Virus record (IMG/VR): IMGVR_UViG_3300027631_000174
Span: 1 to 20,348 of that record
DNA length: 20,348 nucleotides
Origin: a virus
Strand: one strand, 5' to 3'
In this document: in pieces, positions 12,547-18,765 of the stretch
How the letters are laid out: every line of letters begins with the position of its first letter
Position numbering within the stretch: position 1 is the stretch's first letter
Program-made: the position numbers and the translations under genes
Notes under the pieces: generated by a model
The model's input: the letters and a program-made list of their open reading frames with translations, nothing else
The model's database searches: none
What the model was told of the DNA's origin: nothing

Positions 12547-12767
12547 ACAAATATATCTGTTGTATATTCTTACTGATTTTGATTTCCCCAGCCTGGGCCT
12601 ACAAAACTGAACGTGTGTGCCACACCACTGAGGCTTCATTGAAAGCACCTGCGAAGAAAACATGCAAAACATTATTGGTCATGACAGAAGCACAGAAAAA
12701 AGCAGTTGAAGCAGAAAAAGCCCGACGAGAAACAAAACCTGCAAAAAAAGAACAACCCAAACATTAA
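12543..12767 (+). CDS. small secreted protein carried with fdhD (74 aa)
   Basis: Signal peptide MNKYICCIFLLILISPAWA, with likely cleavage after AWA (residue 19). The mature part is YKTERVCHTTEASLKAPAK with Cys26 and Cys41 (KKTCKTLLVM) and a Lys/Glu/Pro-rich tail. It overlaps the fdhD stop (ATGA) and shares fdhD's base usage, so the two genes look acquired together. I recall similar short cysteine-pair periplasmic proteins in betaproteobacteria, but cannot name a function. Confidence 0.72.
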   Translation: MNKYICCIFLLILISPAWAYKTERVCHTTEASLKAPAKKTCKTLLVMTEAQKKAVEAEKARRETKPAKKEQPKH

Positions 12768-12778
12768 GGAGATATGGA

Positions 12779-12937
12779 ATGAATATAACTATGCATACAG
12801 TTATGTACTCTGAGCGGTGGGACGCCCACTACAGCCCCCTACGTAATAGCTGGTTAGATGATCGTTGCGATGACCCCGAGTGTGAATATTGTGTAGATAG
12901 ACCTGAACGACCATTAGAGGTAAAAGATGAACTATGA
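12779..12937 (+). CDS. small protein with C-x4-C-x2-C motif (52 aa)
   Basis: Preceded by AAGGAG 6-7 nt before the ATG. Reads MNITMHTVMYSERWDAHYSP, then CDDPECEYCVDR with the same C-x4-C-x2-C spacing as the protein at 4479-4748 (Cys34, Cys39 would be the first two of its three; a fourth ligand could be a nearby His or Asp). A zinc knuckle is likely; function unknown. First phage-like gene after the fdhD cassette. Confidence 0.65.
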   Translation: MNITMHTVMYSERWDAHYSPLRNSWLDDRCDDPECEYCVDRPERPLEVKDEL

Positions 12938-13262
12938 GACATTTAGAGACCTAGTAGTCTCAATGAAACAGCGTATTGAAACGCAAGAACAATATATGGA
13001 CTCTATTCCTCAAGATATTCGTCAAGTAGTATTTGAAAATGAGTACGCAAAAATTGACGGACTAATGATTGACCATTTAAGTAGGTTACTACTTGGTGAT
13101 CTCTATGAAGATGTTGCCTGGTTTCTTTATGAGAATAACGAAAGATGCAATAAGATTTGGTATGATGATAGAGAGTACATTATTAACTCTACAGAAGACT
13201 ACCTCTATTACGCTAAACAGGAACTGTTCAAGGAAGTGAGAATGTGTTGGTACCATGAGTAA
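12927..13262 (+). CDS. conserved phage protein (111 aa)
   Basis: Blocks: YETFRDLVVSMKQRIETQEQ, SIPQDIRQVVFENEYA, LLLGDLYEDVAWFLYE, then IINSTEDYLYYAKQE. The PxDIxxxVFEN.Y......L......G..YEDV.WFLYE pattern belongs to a family found in large phages, of unknown function. Acidic, helical, soluble. Overlaps both neighbours by 8-11 nt. Confidence 0.75.
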   Translation: MNYETFRDLVVSMKQRIETQEQYMDSIPQDIRQVVFENEYAKIDGLMIDHLSRLLLGDLYEDVAWFLYENNERCNKIWYDDREYIINSTEDYLYYAKQELFKEVRMCWYHE

Positions 13263-13443
13263 TACAGAAGCAGAACTAATAGAAAAAATCTTTGAACTTG
13301 GTGAAGAGATTAAGTATCTTAGAGGTCAAATAACATATTTACAGGAACAACTTTCCTCAGCAGAAGATGAAATCTACTTTGTTAAGGGTTCACTTCAACA
13401 TGAAATTGATAGCCTTGAAAAACAACTGGGAACAGCAGGATAA
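13255..13443 (+). CDS. coiled-coil protein (62 aa)
   Basis: Almost the whole chain is a heptad-patterned helix: ELIEKIFELGEEIKYLRGQI, LQEQLSSAEDEIYFVKGSL, IDSLEKQLG. Acidic, no other motif. Probably an oligomerisation module or small structural protein. Overlaps the upstream gene by 8 nt. Confidence 0.68.
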   Translation: MSNTEAELIEKIFELGEEIKYLRGQITYLQEQLSSAEDEIYFVKGSLQHEIDSLEKQLGTAG

Positions 13444-13446
13444 ATA

Positions 13447-13704
13447 ATGAAAACATTTGATACATTTGATGGAGTAACAGGCATGATGGATTGCATGAAA
13501 AAACCACTAGTGGTCCATGCTAAACGGATTGATGAGGAATTCCGTGTTAATACCCTAGAAGGCAACTATAAGCAGGGTAAACCTGGCGACTACTTAATGC
13601 GTGGCATTGATGGTGAACTCTACATCTGCGACGGCCCTATTTTTAACAGATCATATAATTGGATGAATGATGAAGCTAACAGTGTACAATTTAAACAAAC
13701 TTAA
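13447..13704 (+). CDS. conserved small phage protein, PGDYLMRG motif (85 aa)
   Basis: KKPLVVHAKRIDEEFRVNTLEG, then GKPGDYLMRGIDGELYICD and IFNRSYNW. This is a common phage domain (P..V.A..I...F.V.T.EG.....PGDY..RG..GE.Y.C...IF...Y), a small beta-barrel of unknown role. Starts 3 nt after the previous stop. Confidence 0.78.
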   Translation: MKTFDTFDGVTGMMDCMKKPLVVHAKRIDEEFRVNTLEGNYKQGKPGDYLMRGIDGELYICDGPIFNRSYNWMNDEANSVQFKQT

Positions 13705-13858
13705 AACTATCTGTGAAGATGTTGGTACAGACTACTTTACGCTAACACAGACTGCTGACTGTGGCATTGGCAGTACGCTTACAATGACCTACCATACAGA
13801 GGTTGCAGGCTACGAGGCAGAAGTCTCAATTGTAGTGTCAGGTGTGGAGGATTGGTAA
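13667..13858 (+). CDS. small beta-rich phage protein (63 aa)
   Basis: Starts inside the preceding gene at one of two consecutive ATGs (13667 or 13670). Reads MMKLTVYNLNKLKTICEDVG, YFTLTQTADCGIGSTLTMTY, then EVSIVVSGVEDW. Conserved-looking pattern (L..L..I....G...FTL......GIGS.LTMTY.T...G....V..EVSGVE.W). Function unknown. Its TAA shares the A of the ATG of the broken gene that follows. Confidence 0.72.
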   Translation: MMKLTVYNLNKLKTICEDVGTDYFTLTQTADCGIGSTLTMTYHTEVAGYEAEVSIVVSGVEDW

Positions 13859-14031
13859 TGCACAGCCGAATTAATGAACTTGAACCACAATGCTGGGAAG
13901 TCAATGAGTTTGGTCTTAACTTCAACTACCAAAAGTTTGCCTATCTAATTGTGTAAGAGTGCGCTGAAATTGCTGACCAAGCAGAACCGTACAAGGCTGC
14001 GGATTTGATTAAACAACATTTTGGAGTTTAG
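13858..14031 (+). pseudogene. small conserved phage gene broken by an in-frame TAA
   Basis: The frame reads MHSRINELEPQCWEV through KFAYLIV, then TAA at 13954-13956. It continues with ECAEIADQAEPYKAADLIKQ and HFGV to TAG at 14029. The usual phage protein has KFAELIV[Q/R]EC......EP..AADLIK.HFGV without a break, so a single C-to-T change (CAA to TAA) explains it. The related gene at 15147-15404 is intact (KFAELIIEECE). TAA is the normal stop elsewhere in the window, so recoding is unlikely. It may be a recent mutation, a sequencing error, or a truncated 32-aa product. Confidence 0.7.
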
Positions 14032-14199
14032 ATGAAGGTAATCATATCATTAATTGCTGCGTATTTTACAGCATTCATAGTTACTTATGGACACGCCTAT
14101 CATCAGCTTAGTTCTACAAATGCCGGAGAGAATGTTATTGGAGCATTCATGTCATCACTATTCTGGCCACTATATTGGTCTATACAGGCGTGGAAATAG
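14032..14199 (+). CDS. small membrane protein (55 aa)
   Basis: MKVIISLIAAYFTAFIVTYG gives an N-terminal membrane helix or signal anchor. A polar loop (YHQLSSTNAGENVIG) follows, then a second hydrophobic stretch (MSSLFWPLYWSIQAW). It starts directly after the TAG of the broken gene. Weak ribosome-binding site (GGAG 8 nt upstream). Not recognised; small inner-membrane proteins of this plan are frequent in phage early operons. Confidence 0.6.
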   Translation: MKVIISLIAAYFTAFIVTYGHAYHQLSSTNAGENVIGAFMSSLFWPLYWSIQAWK

Positions 14200-14218
14200 T
14201 TATTAAAGGAATTGAAAA

Positions 14219-14443
14219 ATGAAAAAAATTGAATTAGACGCAGACATTGCAGACCGGATTGCCTTGCTTGTGCTCCAAGAACACCGTGACCTACTACAAG
14301 AACAACTAAGAAAATGGCAAAAGAATCCTAAATCGGAGGCAAATCCTCGGGGATATTACCTTCATCCTGAGGATGTAACAGGCAATATGCAACTTGTTGC
14401 GGCCTTAGACTTAATTATTGGATACTTTGGTGGCAGAGAATGA
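14219..14443 (+). CDS. conserved small phage protein (74 aa)
   Basis: IELDADIADRIALLVLQEHR, LLQEQLRKWQKN, then LHPEDVTGNMQLVAALDLII and GYFGG. This pattern (LD...AD.I....L.......L......HPED......L..AL..V..YYGG) is widespread in large phages; function unknown. AAAGGAATTG is the ribosome-binding site. Overlaps the next gene by 4 nt. Confidence 0.78.
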   Translation: MKKIELDADIADRIALLVLQEHRDLLQEQLRKWQKNPKSEANPRGYYLHPEDVTGNMQLVAALDLIIGYFGGRE

Positions 14444-14664
14444 AACCTATAGCATACTATACAAGACCTATGATGCTTTCTTATGACTACTTAAATGACT
14501 CTTCAAGAGCCTTCTTATCTTTTGTAGATCATCCTGTGCTTGGCAAGATTGATGGTGTGACTACTAGCCCTATTATATCTCCTCCAGACAAACTGGGTTG
14601 TTTTGAAACTAAGAATACCTTTTATAAACCTATTGAGTTAAAAAATGAAACAAGAACTAGATGA
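14440..14664 (+). CDS. unknown protein (74 aa)
   Basis: MKPIAYYTRPMMLSYDYLND, SFVDHPVLGKIDGVTTSPI, then SPPDKLGCFETKNTFYKPI. The end (TSP...PPD..GCFET.NT.Y) looks conserved rather than random, but I cannot name the family. Soluble. Overlaps upstream by 4 nt and downstream by 20 nt. Confidence 0.68.
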   Translation: MKPIAYYTRPMMLSYDYLNDSSRAFLSFVDHPVLGKIDGVTTSPIISPPDKLGCFETKNTFYKPIELKNETRTR

Positions 14665-15034
14665 ACTCCTATGTCAGCGATATCCAAAGATGATGGTTAA
14701 CCGCAATAGTCCCATGCAAGAGACTTGTATGTGCTGGGGTTTTGACTGTGGGGATGGTTGGTTTAATATCCTAAACCAACTCATGGGCAGTATTCAACAT
14801 CACCTAGACTGGAAGAATAAAAATGATTTGGTTGTCGAACAAGTTACCTTAGACCAAGTCAAAGAGAAGTTTGGCACCTTACGTTTCTACTACTCAGGCG
14901 GCGATGATGTTATCGATGGTATGGTACGTTTAGCAGAGTCGATGACCTGCGTTACCTGCGAAGTATGTGGCAGTCCAGGTACACAAAATAGTGGTGGATG
15001 GATTACAACCCTATGTGAGAGTCATAGACTATGA
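14645..15034 (+). CDS. conserved phage protein with C-terminal zinc-binding part (129 aa)
   Basis: CQRYPKMM..., ETCMCWGFDCGDGWFNILN, then VKEKFGTLRFYYSGGDD, GMVRLAESMTCVTCEVCG and WITTLCESH. The MCWG...GDGWF.I......I......V...QVKEKFG.LRFYYSGGD..I.GM...AE..S..TCE.CG.PG pattern is a very common phage family. The CVTCEVCG...C..H end probably binds zinc. Function unknown. Full length; ends in ATGA overlap. Confidence 0.85.
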   Translation: MKQELDELLCQRYPKMMVNRNSPMQETCMCWGFDCGDGWFNILNQLMGSIQHHLDWKNKNDLVVEQVTLDQVKEKFGTLRFYYSGGDDVIDGMVRLAESMTCVTCEVCGSPGTQNSGGWITTLCESHRL

Positions 15035-15150
15035 ACGAGGTTGAACAAGCGGGCCGCCGGGCTCAGGTGTTGCTCTACATGGTGTTGTTTGCTGTATGGT
15101 TCAATGTTGCTTGCATTGTGGCTTGGATTTACAAGGAGTGGTTTTTATGA
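15031..15150 (+). CDS. tiny membrane protein (39 aa)
   Basis: MNEVEQAGRRAQVLLYMVLF followed by AVWFNVACIVAWIYKEWFL: one membrane helix from about residue 13 to 34, N-terminus basic and probably cytoplasmic. It is coupled by ATGA overlaps on both sides. GC-rich start (GCGGGCCGCCGGGC) unlike its neighbours. Function unknown. Confidence 0.6.
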   Translation: MNEVEQAGRRAQVLLYMVLFAVWFNVACIVAWIYKEWFL

Positions 15151-15404
15151 ACGAACTAATTAAAAAATGTGCTCAAGAGGCTGGTATCACAACCAACCTA
15201 GACACTGACTATTTTGAACGAGATATGAACAAGTGGGTGGACTACTATTCAGAAAAGTTCGCCGAGTTGATTATAGAGGAGTGCGAACTAGCCCTTTGGT
15301 CAGAAAGTTGTAGGGTCAGTGACCTAGCCTATGAGGAATACTCTAGTAATTGCAGGAAGATTCAAGAACATTTTAAGGCTAGTAATGCAGCAATTAGAAC
15401 TTAA
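15147..15404 (+). CDS. small phage protein, FAELIxEEC family (85 aa)
   Basis: Start at ATG 15147 (ATGA overlap, AAGGAG ribosome-binding site), not at the upstream in-frame ATG 15096. NELIKKCAQEAGI, then YYSEKFAELIIEECELALW and KIQEHFKA. The E.FAELI..EC core is shared with the broken gene at 13858-14031 and many small phage proteins. Helical and acidic; function unknown. Confidence 0.75.
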   Translation: MNELIKKCAQEAGITTNLDTDYFERDMNKWVDYYSEKFAELIIEECELALWSESCRVSDLAYEEYSSNCRKIQEHFKASNAAIRT

Positions 15405-15657
15405 ACTATTTTGGCCACTTCAAGAGCAGATTCCTCTAGACTTAGACGACTGTTTAATGACTAAGGCGAGTTCTTTTACTTGCGCTCCTTCTACGATTAT
15501 TAATAGTGCATTCTCCCTCACCTCTAGTAATATTTCAGGTAGCGTTTTCACAATTAACACAGACGAAGTAGTGTTTCATACTAAACGGCCGCAGAATTTA
15601 TTTAGGCGACTATTTTTCCGTTTGCTAGGACTTAGGGTAGAAAATGTGGATAATTAA
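15385..15657 (+). CDS. conserved phage protein (90 aa)
   Basis: The ATG at 15385 has AAGG 8 nt upstream and gives the usual family start QQLELKLFWPLQEQIPLDLD. A Ser/Thr-rich beta region follows (TIINSAFSLTSSN, SGSVFTINTDEVVF) and a basic tail RRLFFRLLGLRVE. Similar proteins (L.LF.PL.EQIPLDLDY...........L...G) occur in many T4-like and other phages, unnamed. A longer upstream start is less likely. Confidence 0.72.
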   Translation: MQQLELKLFWPLQEQIPLDLDDCLMTKASSFTCAPSTIINSAFSLTSSNISGSVFTINTDEVVFHTKRPQNLFRRLFFRLLGLRVENVDN

Positions 15658-15817
15658 AGTAACACACGAGAGTGACTTTCACAAGAATCAGTCATGCTCT
15701 ATTGAGCATAGGCTTACAGACCTGCACGTAGACGGCTCTAACCTAGACGTACTCACGGAGACTCTTCGCCAGTGCGTTCGTCAAGTTCAGATTAGCATGG
15801 AAGATCCAGAACAATGA
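15644..15817 (+). CDS. unknown small protein (57 aa)
   Basis: MWIIKVTHESDFHKNQSCSI, HRLTDLHVDGSNLDVLTETL, then RQCVRQVQISMEDPEQ. Soluble, two cysteines, helix in the second half. It overlaps upstream by 14 nt and downstream by 4 nt (ATGA), which supports it as a gene. Not recognised. Confidence 0.62.
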   Translation: MWIIKVTHESDFHKNQSCSIEHRLTDLHVDGSNLDVLTETLRQCVRQVQISMEDPEQ

Positions 15818-15993
15818 TTAAAAGTGTGTATTGTCGGCACTGCAAACAAAATCACGACGTCAAAGACGTTAAACTAATAGACCAAGTGGGAATCCATGAT
15901 GGTCTATTTGTTTACTCATTTATTTGTCTTTTTAATAATAAACTTTCAACCAGCACTTTAGGGGTACCCCTTGTAGAGGAACAAGATGAGTGA
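15814..15993 (+). CDS. small protein with CxxC zinc-type start (59 aa)
   Basis: MIKSVYCRHCKQNHDVKDVK begins with C-x2-C and nearby His residues. VGIHDGLFVYSFICLFNNKL follows, with a further Cys. Probably half of a zinc ribbon. Overlaps both neighbours (4 and 8 nt). Function unknown. Confidence 0.6.
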   Translation: MIKSVYCRHCKQNHDVKDVKLIDQVGIHDGLFVYSFICLFNNKLSTSTLGVPLVEEQDE

Positions 15994-16183
15994 ACAAAGA
16001 CAACAACGACACGATGAGTTATTACTACTCATCGACCAGGCTATCATGCAATGTGATGACCACAGAGACCTATTAATTCTAGCCTGCGGAATGATCTCTC
16101 GCACTAGAGAAATGTTAGACACAGTCTTAGGGCCAGATATAAGAAGATCACTTTTTACTGAGATTACAAATGAAAACAAATAA
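15986..16183 (+). CDS. small helical phage protein, paralog of the 6848 gene (65 aa)
   Basis: LLLLIDQAIMQCDDHRDLLI, CGMISRTREMLDTVLGPDIR and RSLFTEI. Lines up over its length with the protein at 6848-7048 (LIDxxIQxxDxHxxLLxLAxxMxxR). Conserved among large phages, no known function. It overlaps thyX by 14 nt; the small gene is a frequent kind of neighbour in nucleotide-metabolism operons, but no direct link is shown. Confidence 0.75.
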   Translation: MSEQRQQRHDELLLLIDQAIMQCDDHRDLLILACGMISRTREMLDTVLGPDIRRSLFTEITNENK

Positions 16184-17057
16184 CATAACCGCTAAGGTGG
16201 TTCAAGACAGCATTGCTAATAATGTTCGTATCACTACCCTAGAACTAGAGTACCCACGCTTTATTCATGCTGAGGTACTTACTCATCGTCAGTTCTCCAG
16301 AAACTCTGCTAGTTCAAGAGCTGTACCCGTTGACGATATGCTGCAGCTAGTTCAGGCAAATCCAGCTGAGCCAGTATTCTGGGGCCGAGCACAATCAGGT
16401 ATGCAAGCTCGTGAGGAAGTTGATGACTCCCAAGTTGCCATTACCTACTGGAATGCAGCACGCTACTCTGCCCTAGACTACGCCCAAACCCTAAAGGGTT
16501 TAAACCTTCACAAGCAGATTGTTAACCGCATTACTGAGCCTTTTCAGATGATTCGTGTAGTCCTAACAGCTACTGAGTGGAGCAACTTCTTCGAGCTCAG
16601 AGATCACGCAGACGCTCAACCTGAAATACAAGCCCTGGCTAAGGCAATGGGTAAAGCGTTCCTGTCAAGCAAGCCTATGCAACTACACGCAGGCGACTGG
16701 CACGTTCCCTATGTGACTCGCCAACAAGATGAAGCTGGACAAGTTTTCTATGGTGATGACACCGTGTTAGACCGCGCAAGCGCCCGCTTAATCTCCGCTA
16801 GTTGCTGTGCTCAGGTGAGCTACCGACTAGCAGACAGGAGCCTAGAAAAAGCTGAACGCATAGCCAAGCGACTTCTACAGGCTCGTCCTTGGCACGCCTC
16901 ACCATTTGAGCATCAGGCAACTCCTATGCGCTCAGGCTCGTTCTTAGACATCGAACCGGGCGTGACTCATATGGATACCTTAAACCAGCTCTGGTCTGCT
17001 AACTTCCGATCATGGATTCAGCATCGCCAACTCTTAGAGCAAGCCGAAATTTCCTGA
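16170..17057 (+). CDS. thyX: flavin-dependent thymidylate synthase ThyX (295 aa)
   Basis: The ThyX signature is THRQFSRNSASSRA (residues 38-51), matching [R/T]HRxxSxNxxSxR with His39, Arg40, Ser43 and Arg50. Later blocks ITEPFQMIRVVLTATEWSNF (the TEW.NF segment near the flavin) and LFELRDHADAQPEIQ-like FFELRDHADAQPEIQALA are typical, and HASPFEHQATP closes the core. It makes dTMP from dUMP using methylene-tetrahydrofolate, FAD and NADPH, supporting phage DNA synthesis. Length is at the upper normal limit for phage ThyX. Its TGA stop begins a TGACCCTAAAC motif. No clear terminator follows. Confidence 0.95.
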   Translation: MKTNNITAKVVQDSIANNVRITTLELEYPRFIHAEVLTHRQFSRNSASSRAVPVDDMLQLVQANPAEPVFWGRAQSGMQAREEVDDSQVAITYWNAARYSALDYAQTLKGLNLHKQIVNRITEPFQMIRVVLTATEWSNFFELRDHADAQPEIQALAKAMGKAFLSSKPMQLHAGDWHVPYVTRQQDEAGQVFYGDDTVLDRASARLISASCCAQVSYRLADRSLEKAERIAKRLLQARPWHASPFEHQATPMRSGSFLDIEPGVTHMDTLNQLWSANFRSWIQHRQLLEQAEIS

Positions 17058-17065
17058 CCCTAAAC
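17055..17065 (-). repeat. GTTTAGGGTCA motif copy
   Basis: Exact match on the minus strand (plus strand TGACCCTAAAC); its first three bases are the thyX stop codon. Confidence 0.7.
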
Positions 17066-17173
17066 CGCTAGAGCTTTTAAGAATCAAGAAAAGCAGAACC
17101 TGCTCCAACTAAGCCCGTATCCCCTTATCCTGGTCATAGTTACACGAATTTTCACCCTTGCTTAAAATTCTGC

Positions 17174-17202
17174 TTGACTTCTGGCGAAAAGTGTGATATA
17201 AT
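17174..17202 (+). promoter_or_regulatory. sigma70-type promoter before the rod RNA
   Basis: TTGACT (17174-17179), 17-bp spacer, TATAAT (17197-17202). Transcripts would start near 17209, 20 nt before the hairpin described next. Confidence 0.82.
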
Positions 17203-17208
17203 TATTGT

Positions 17209-17360
17209 ATATTAAAAGATATAAGCAATGTGGACCTCAAGCGGGCTAAGAGACGACAAATTGAAAAAATCTTTGATCTTTTTCTCTAATTTGTCAAGTC
17301 CTCTTAGTTGCCTGCAATTGAGGGTCCACAACAGACACTAAGTAGGAAAACTTCGTGTTT
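17209..17360 (+). ncRNA. rod-shaped hairpin RNA or structured leader
   Basis: Positions 17230-17329 fold into one long interrupted rod: GTGGACCTCAA / TTGAGGGTCCAC (17230-17240 with 17318-17329), CTAAGAG / CTCTTAG (17246-17252 with 17301-17307), GACAAATT / AATTTGTC (17255-17262 with 17288-17295), GAAAAAATC / GATCTTTTTC (17263-17271 with 17275-17284). A second hairpin ACAC-TAAGT / ACTT-CGTGT (about 17335-17359) follows with a short T stretch and may terminate weakly. The unit has its own promoter and fills the gap before the 259-aa gene. It could be a small RNA, an RNase III substrate or a regulatory leader. No known family recognised. Confidence 0.6.
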
Positions 17361-17385
17361 AAAAAACTAAAATAACCTTGAAAAT

Positions 17386-18165
17386 ATGAATTTAACTGAA
17401 AATCCCCACCCTGAACCGCCGCGTCAAGGGCATAAGCGAGATCTCCGTGCTTGGCCCTTTGAGGCATTCCAATCAGCTAACCCACTTGTCCTCGGTCAAC
17501 TAGCTGACCAATTGCGATTAAATTCGCAGAACTCATGGCTACCAGATCAGCTTCTACACCACTTTGGACAGTGGACTTTAGTATGGAAGGACTCCTTAGT
17601 GGATTGTAAGGCTACAGCTCGCTTAAACTTAGGGTCAGAGTTCCAAAGAGGTTGCTGGTTTTTAGCCTGCCGTTTACCTCGTTCAAAATTAATACCAAAG
17701 CAAACTGCTCAACCACAATTCTCCTCTTTCGTGCCACTTATCCTAGCTGGCATTAAGCGTTATCAAGGAATAGCATATTCTAGTTGGTCTCAGGAGGGGT
17801 TAGAGTCGGTAATGCCCAAGGAGTTAGTGGAAGCTGCTGTTACCCCTTGGCCTGCGGTTGACAGGGAGGAGTTGCTCAGATTGCGCCAGGAGGGACTCCT
17901 AGTCCGCTCAGGCCCAAAATCAGGTACTCTCCGTGACCCTAAAACATCATGGCAGCTTTATGGTATCAAGGATACTGAGCTAGGGCAATTGCCCAACTAT
18001 ACACAGGTTCAACTGACCCAGATATGGGTCTGTCACCCAGATCAGCGACACCAGGATATGATCTGTGATCCCCTAGACTGGGATAAGCACCCAGAACCCC
18101 TAATTAAAACAGAACCAGTAGCCAAGTGGACCGGCCTAACAAAACTACCTTGGGATAACCAGTGA
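17386..18165 (+). CDS. conserved phage protein of unknown function (259 aa)
   Basis: Pro-rich, basic start (NPHPEPPRQGHKRDLR), then WLPDQLLHHFGQWTLVWKD and FVPLILAGIKRYQGIAYSSW. The strongest blocks are ELLRLRQEGLLVRSG, RDPKTSWQLYGIKDTELG, QVQLTQIWVCHPDQRH, MICDPLDWDKHPEPL and LPWDN. The R..GL..K.G......P.....LY.IK.T.....P......L.QIW.AHP..R...MILD...WD..P.PLI pattern belongs to a family in T4-like and related phages with no settled role. It overlaps the helix-turn-helix gene by 4 nt, so the two are made together. Two TGACCCTAA-type motif copies fall inside it. Confidence 0.82.
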   Translation: MNLTENPHPEPPRQGHKRDLRAWPFEAFQSANPLVLGQLADQLRLNSQNSWLPDQLLHHFGQWTLVWKDSLVDCKATARLNLGSEFQRGCWFLACRLPRSKLIPKQTAQPQFSSFVPLILAGIKRYQGIAYSSWSQEGLESVMPKELVEAAVTPWPAVDREELLRLRQEGLLVRSGPKSGTLRDPKTSWQLYGIKDTELGQLPNYTQVQLTQIWVCHPDQRHQDMICDPLDWDKHPEPLIKTEPVAKWTGLTKLPWDNQ

Positions 18166-18464
18166 AATACGACGAACCAACAACAAAAAAACTACAACTA
18201 GATTACCTGGCAGGAGTCGCAGTATCTGCCCTAGCTGAGGGTCTGGGCGTTCCAGAAAGATCAGTCATAGCTAAGCTCTCCTCTCTGGGCGTGTACAAAA
18301 AGAAGGAGTACTTGACCAAGCGTGGTGAAATTCCTGTGAAGAAGGACGAATATATAGAGCGCATCGCTAAGCTACTAGATGTAAATTCAGACATGCTTGA
18401 GTCACTGGAGAAGGTAAATAAGTCAGTTTTAGCACTTATAGAGCGACGTTTGACCCTAAACTAG
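18162..18464 (+). CDS. small helix-turn-helix DNA-binding protein, copy 1 (100 aa)
   Basis: Residues about 14-42 form a sigma-type helix-turn-helix: YLAGVAVSALAEGLGVPERS followed by VIAKLSSLGVY. Then a short linker KKKEYLTKRGEIPVKKDEY and a C-terminal helical part (IAKLLDVNSDMLESLEKVN). The whole protein lines up with the 103-aa protein at 19636-19947: Y.....VS.LA..LG...RSV.AKLS..GVY....Y..K.G..P.KKD......IA..L......SL.K.NK..L..I. A regulator of phage transcription or genome handling is likely. The gene ends in a GTTTAGGGTCA motif and a strong terminator. Confidence 0.8.
   Translation: MKYDEPTTKKLQLDYLAGVAVSALAEGLGVPERSVIAKLSSLGVYKKKEYLTKRGEIPVKKDEYIERIAKLLDVNSDMLESLEKVNKSVLALIERRLTLN
18451..18461 (-). 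repeat. GTTTAGGGTCA motif copy
   Basis: Exact minus-strand match in the last codons of the helix-turn-helix gene. Confidence 0.7.
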
Positions 18465-18471
18465 GCCAATT

Positions 18472-18503
18472 AGCCCCCTATGTCACAATAGGGGGCTTTT
18501 TTT
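18472..18503 (+). terminator. strong intrinsic terminator of the rightward block
   Basis: AGCCCCCTA (18472-18480) / TAGGGGGCT (18489-18497) with loop TGTCACAA, followed by seven T. It closes the long rightward gene series. Confidence 0.92.
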
Positions 18504-18508
18504 CGTCT

Positions 18509-18691
18509 TTTCCTAAAATATGTCGGAAATTGTGCAGGTTTCCTAAATTATGTCAGATTAAGCCATTTAGGAGTGATTTGGGGGCAACCGGGCCCTGACT
18601 GGGGCGGCTTAGGGTCAGAAACTCAGAGGTTTCACTATTCTAAAAATTTAGCACCTCTAGGTTTCCTTAAAATACCGCAAAGAATATACAC
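18509..18691. repeat. intergenic control region with 30-bp-spaced direct repeats
   Basis: TTTCCTAAAATATGTCGGA (from 18509) recurs as TTTCCTAAATTATGTCAGA (from 18539), exactly 30 bp later, about three helical turns. A related GTTTCCTTAAAATA lies at 18661. A TTAGGGTCA copy is at 18609-18617, and GAAAC/GTTTC plus AGAGGT/ACCTCT form hairpins at 18618-18654. No gene with a start codon is present. The spacing suggests operator sites for a dimeric or cooperative DNA-binding protein, perhaps one of the two helix-turn-helix proteins. Confidence 0.5.
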
Positions 18692-18720
18692 TTGACAAAT
18701 TAGCAGAAGCACTGTATAAT
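18692..18720 (+). promoter_or_regulatory. exact-consensus promoter pointing into the right RNA region
   Basis: TTGACA (18692-18697), 17-bp spacer, TATAAT (18715-18720), followed by TTTTGGCGCC. The promoter at 20198-20227 shares TATAATTTGGCGC. No plus-strand gene follows before 19640, so it would make antisense RNA to the leftward transcript, or read through to later genes. Confidence 0.75.
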
Positions 18721-18765
18721 TTTGGCGCCGAAGCACAGGAATTTCTGGACGTGGTAGAAAAAGGA

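Noticed and set aside
13858-14031. Stop-codon reassignment (TAA read as Gln)
   Set aside because: TAA ends many intact genes in this window at the expected length.
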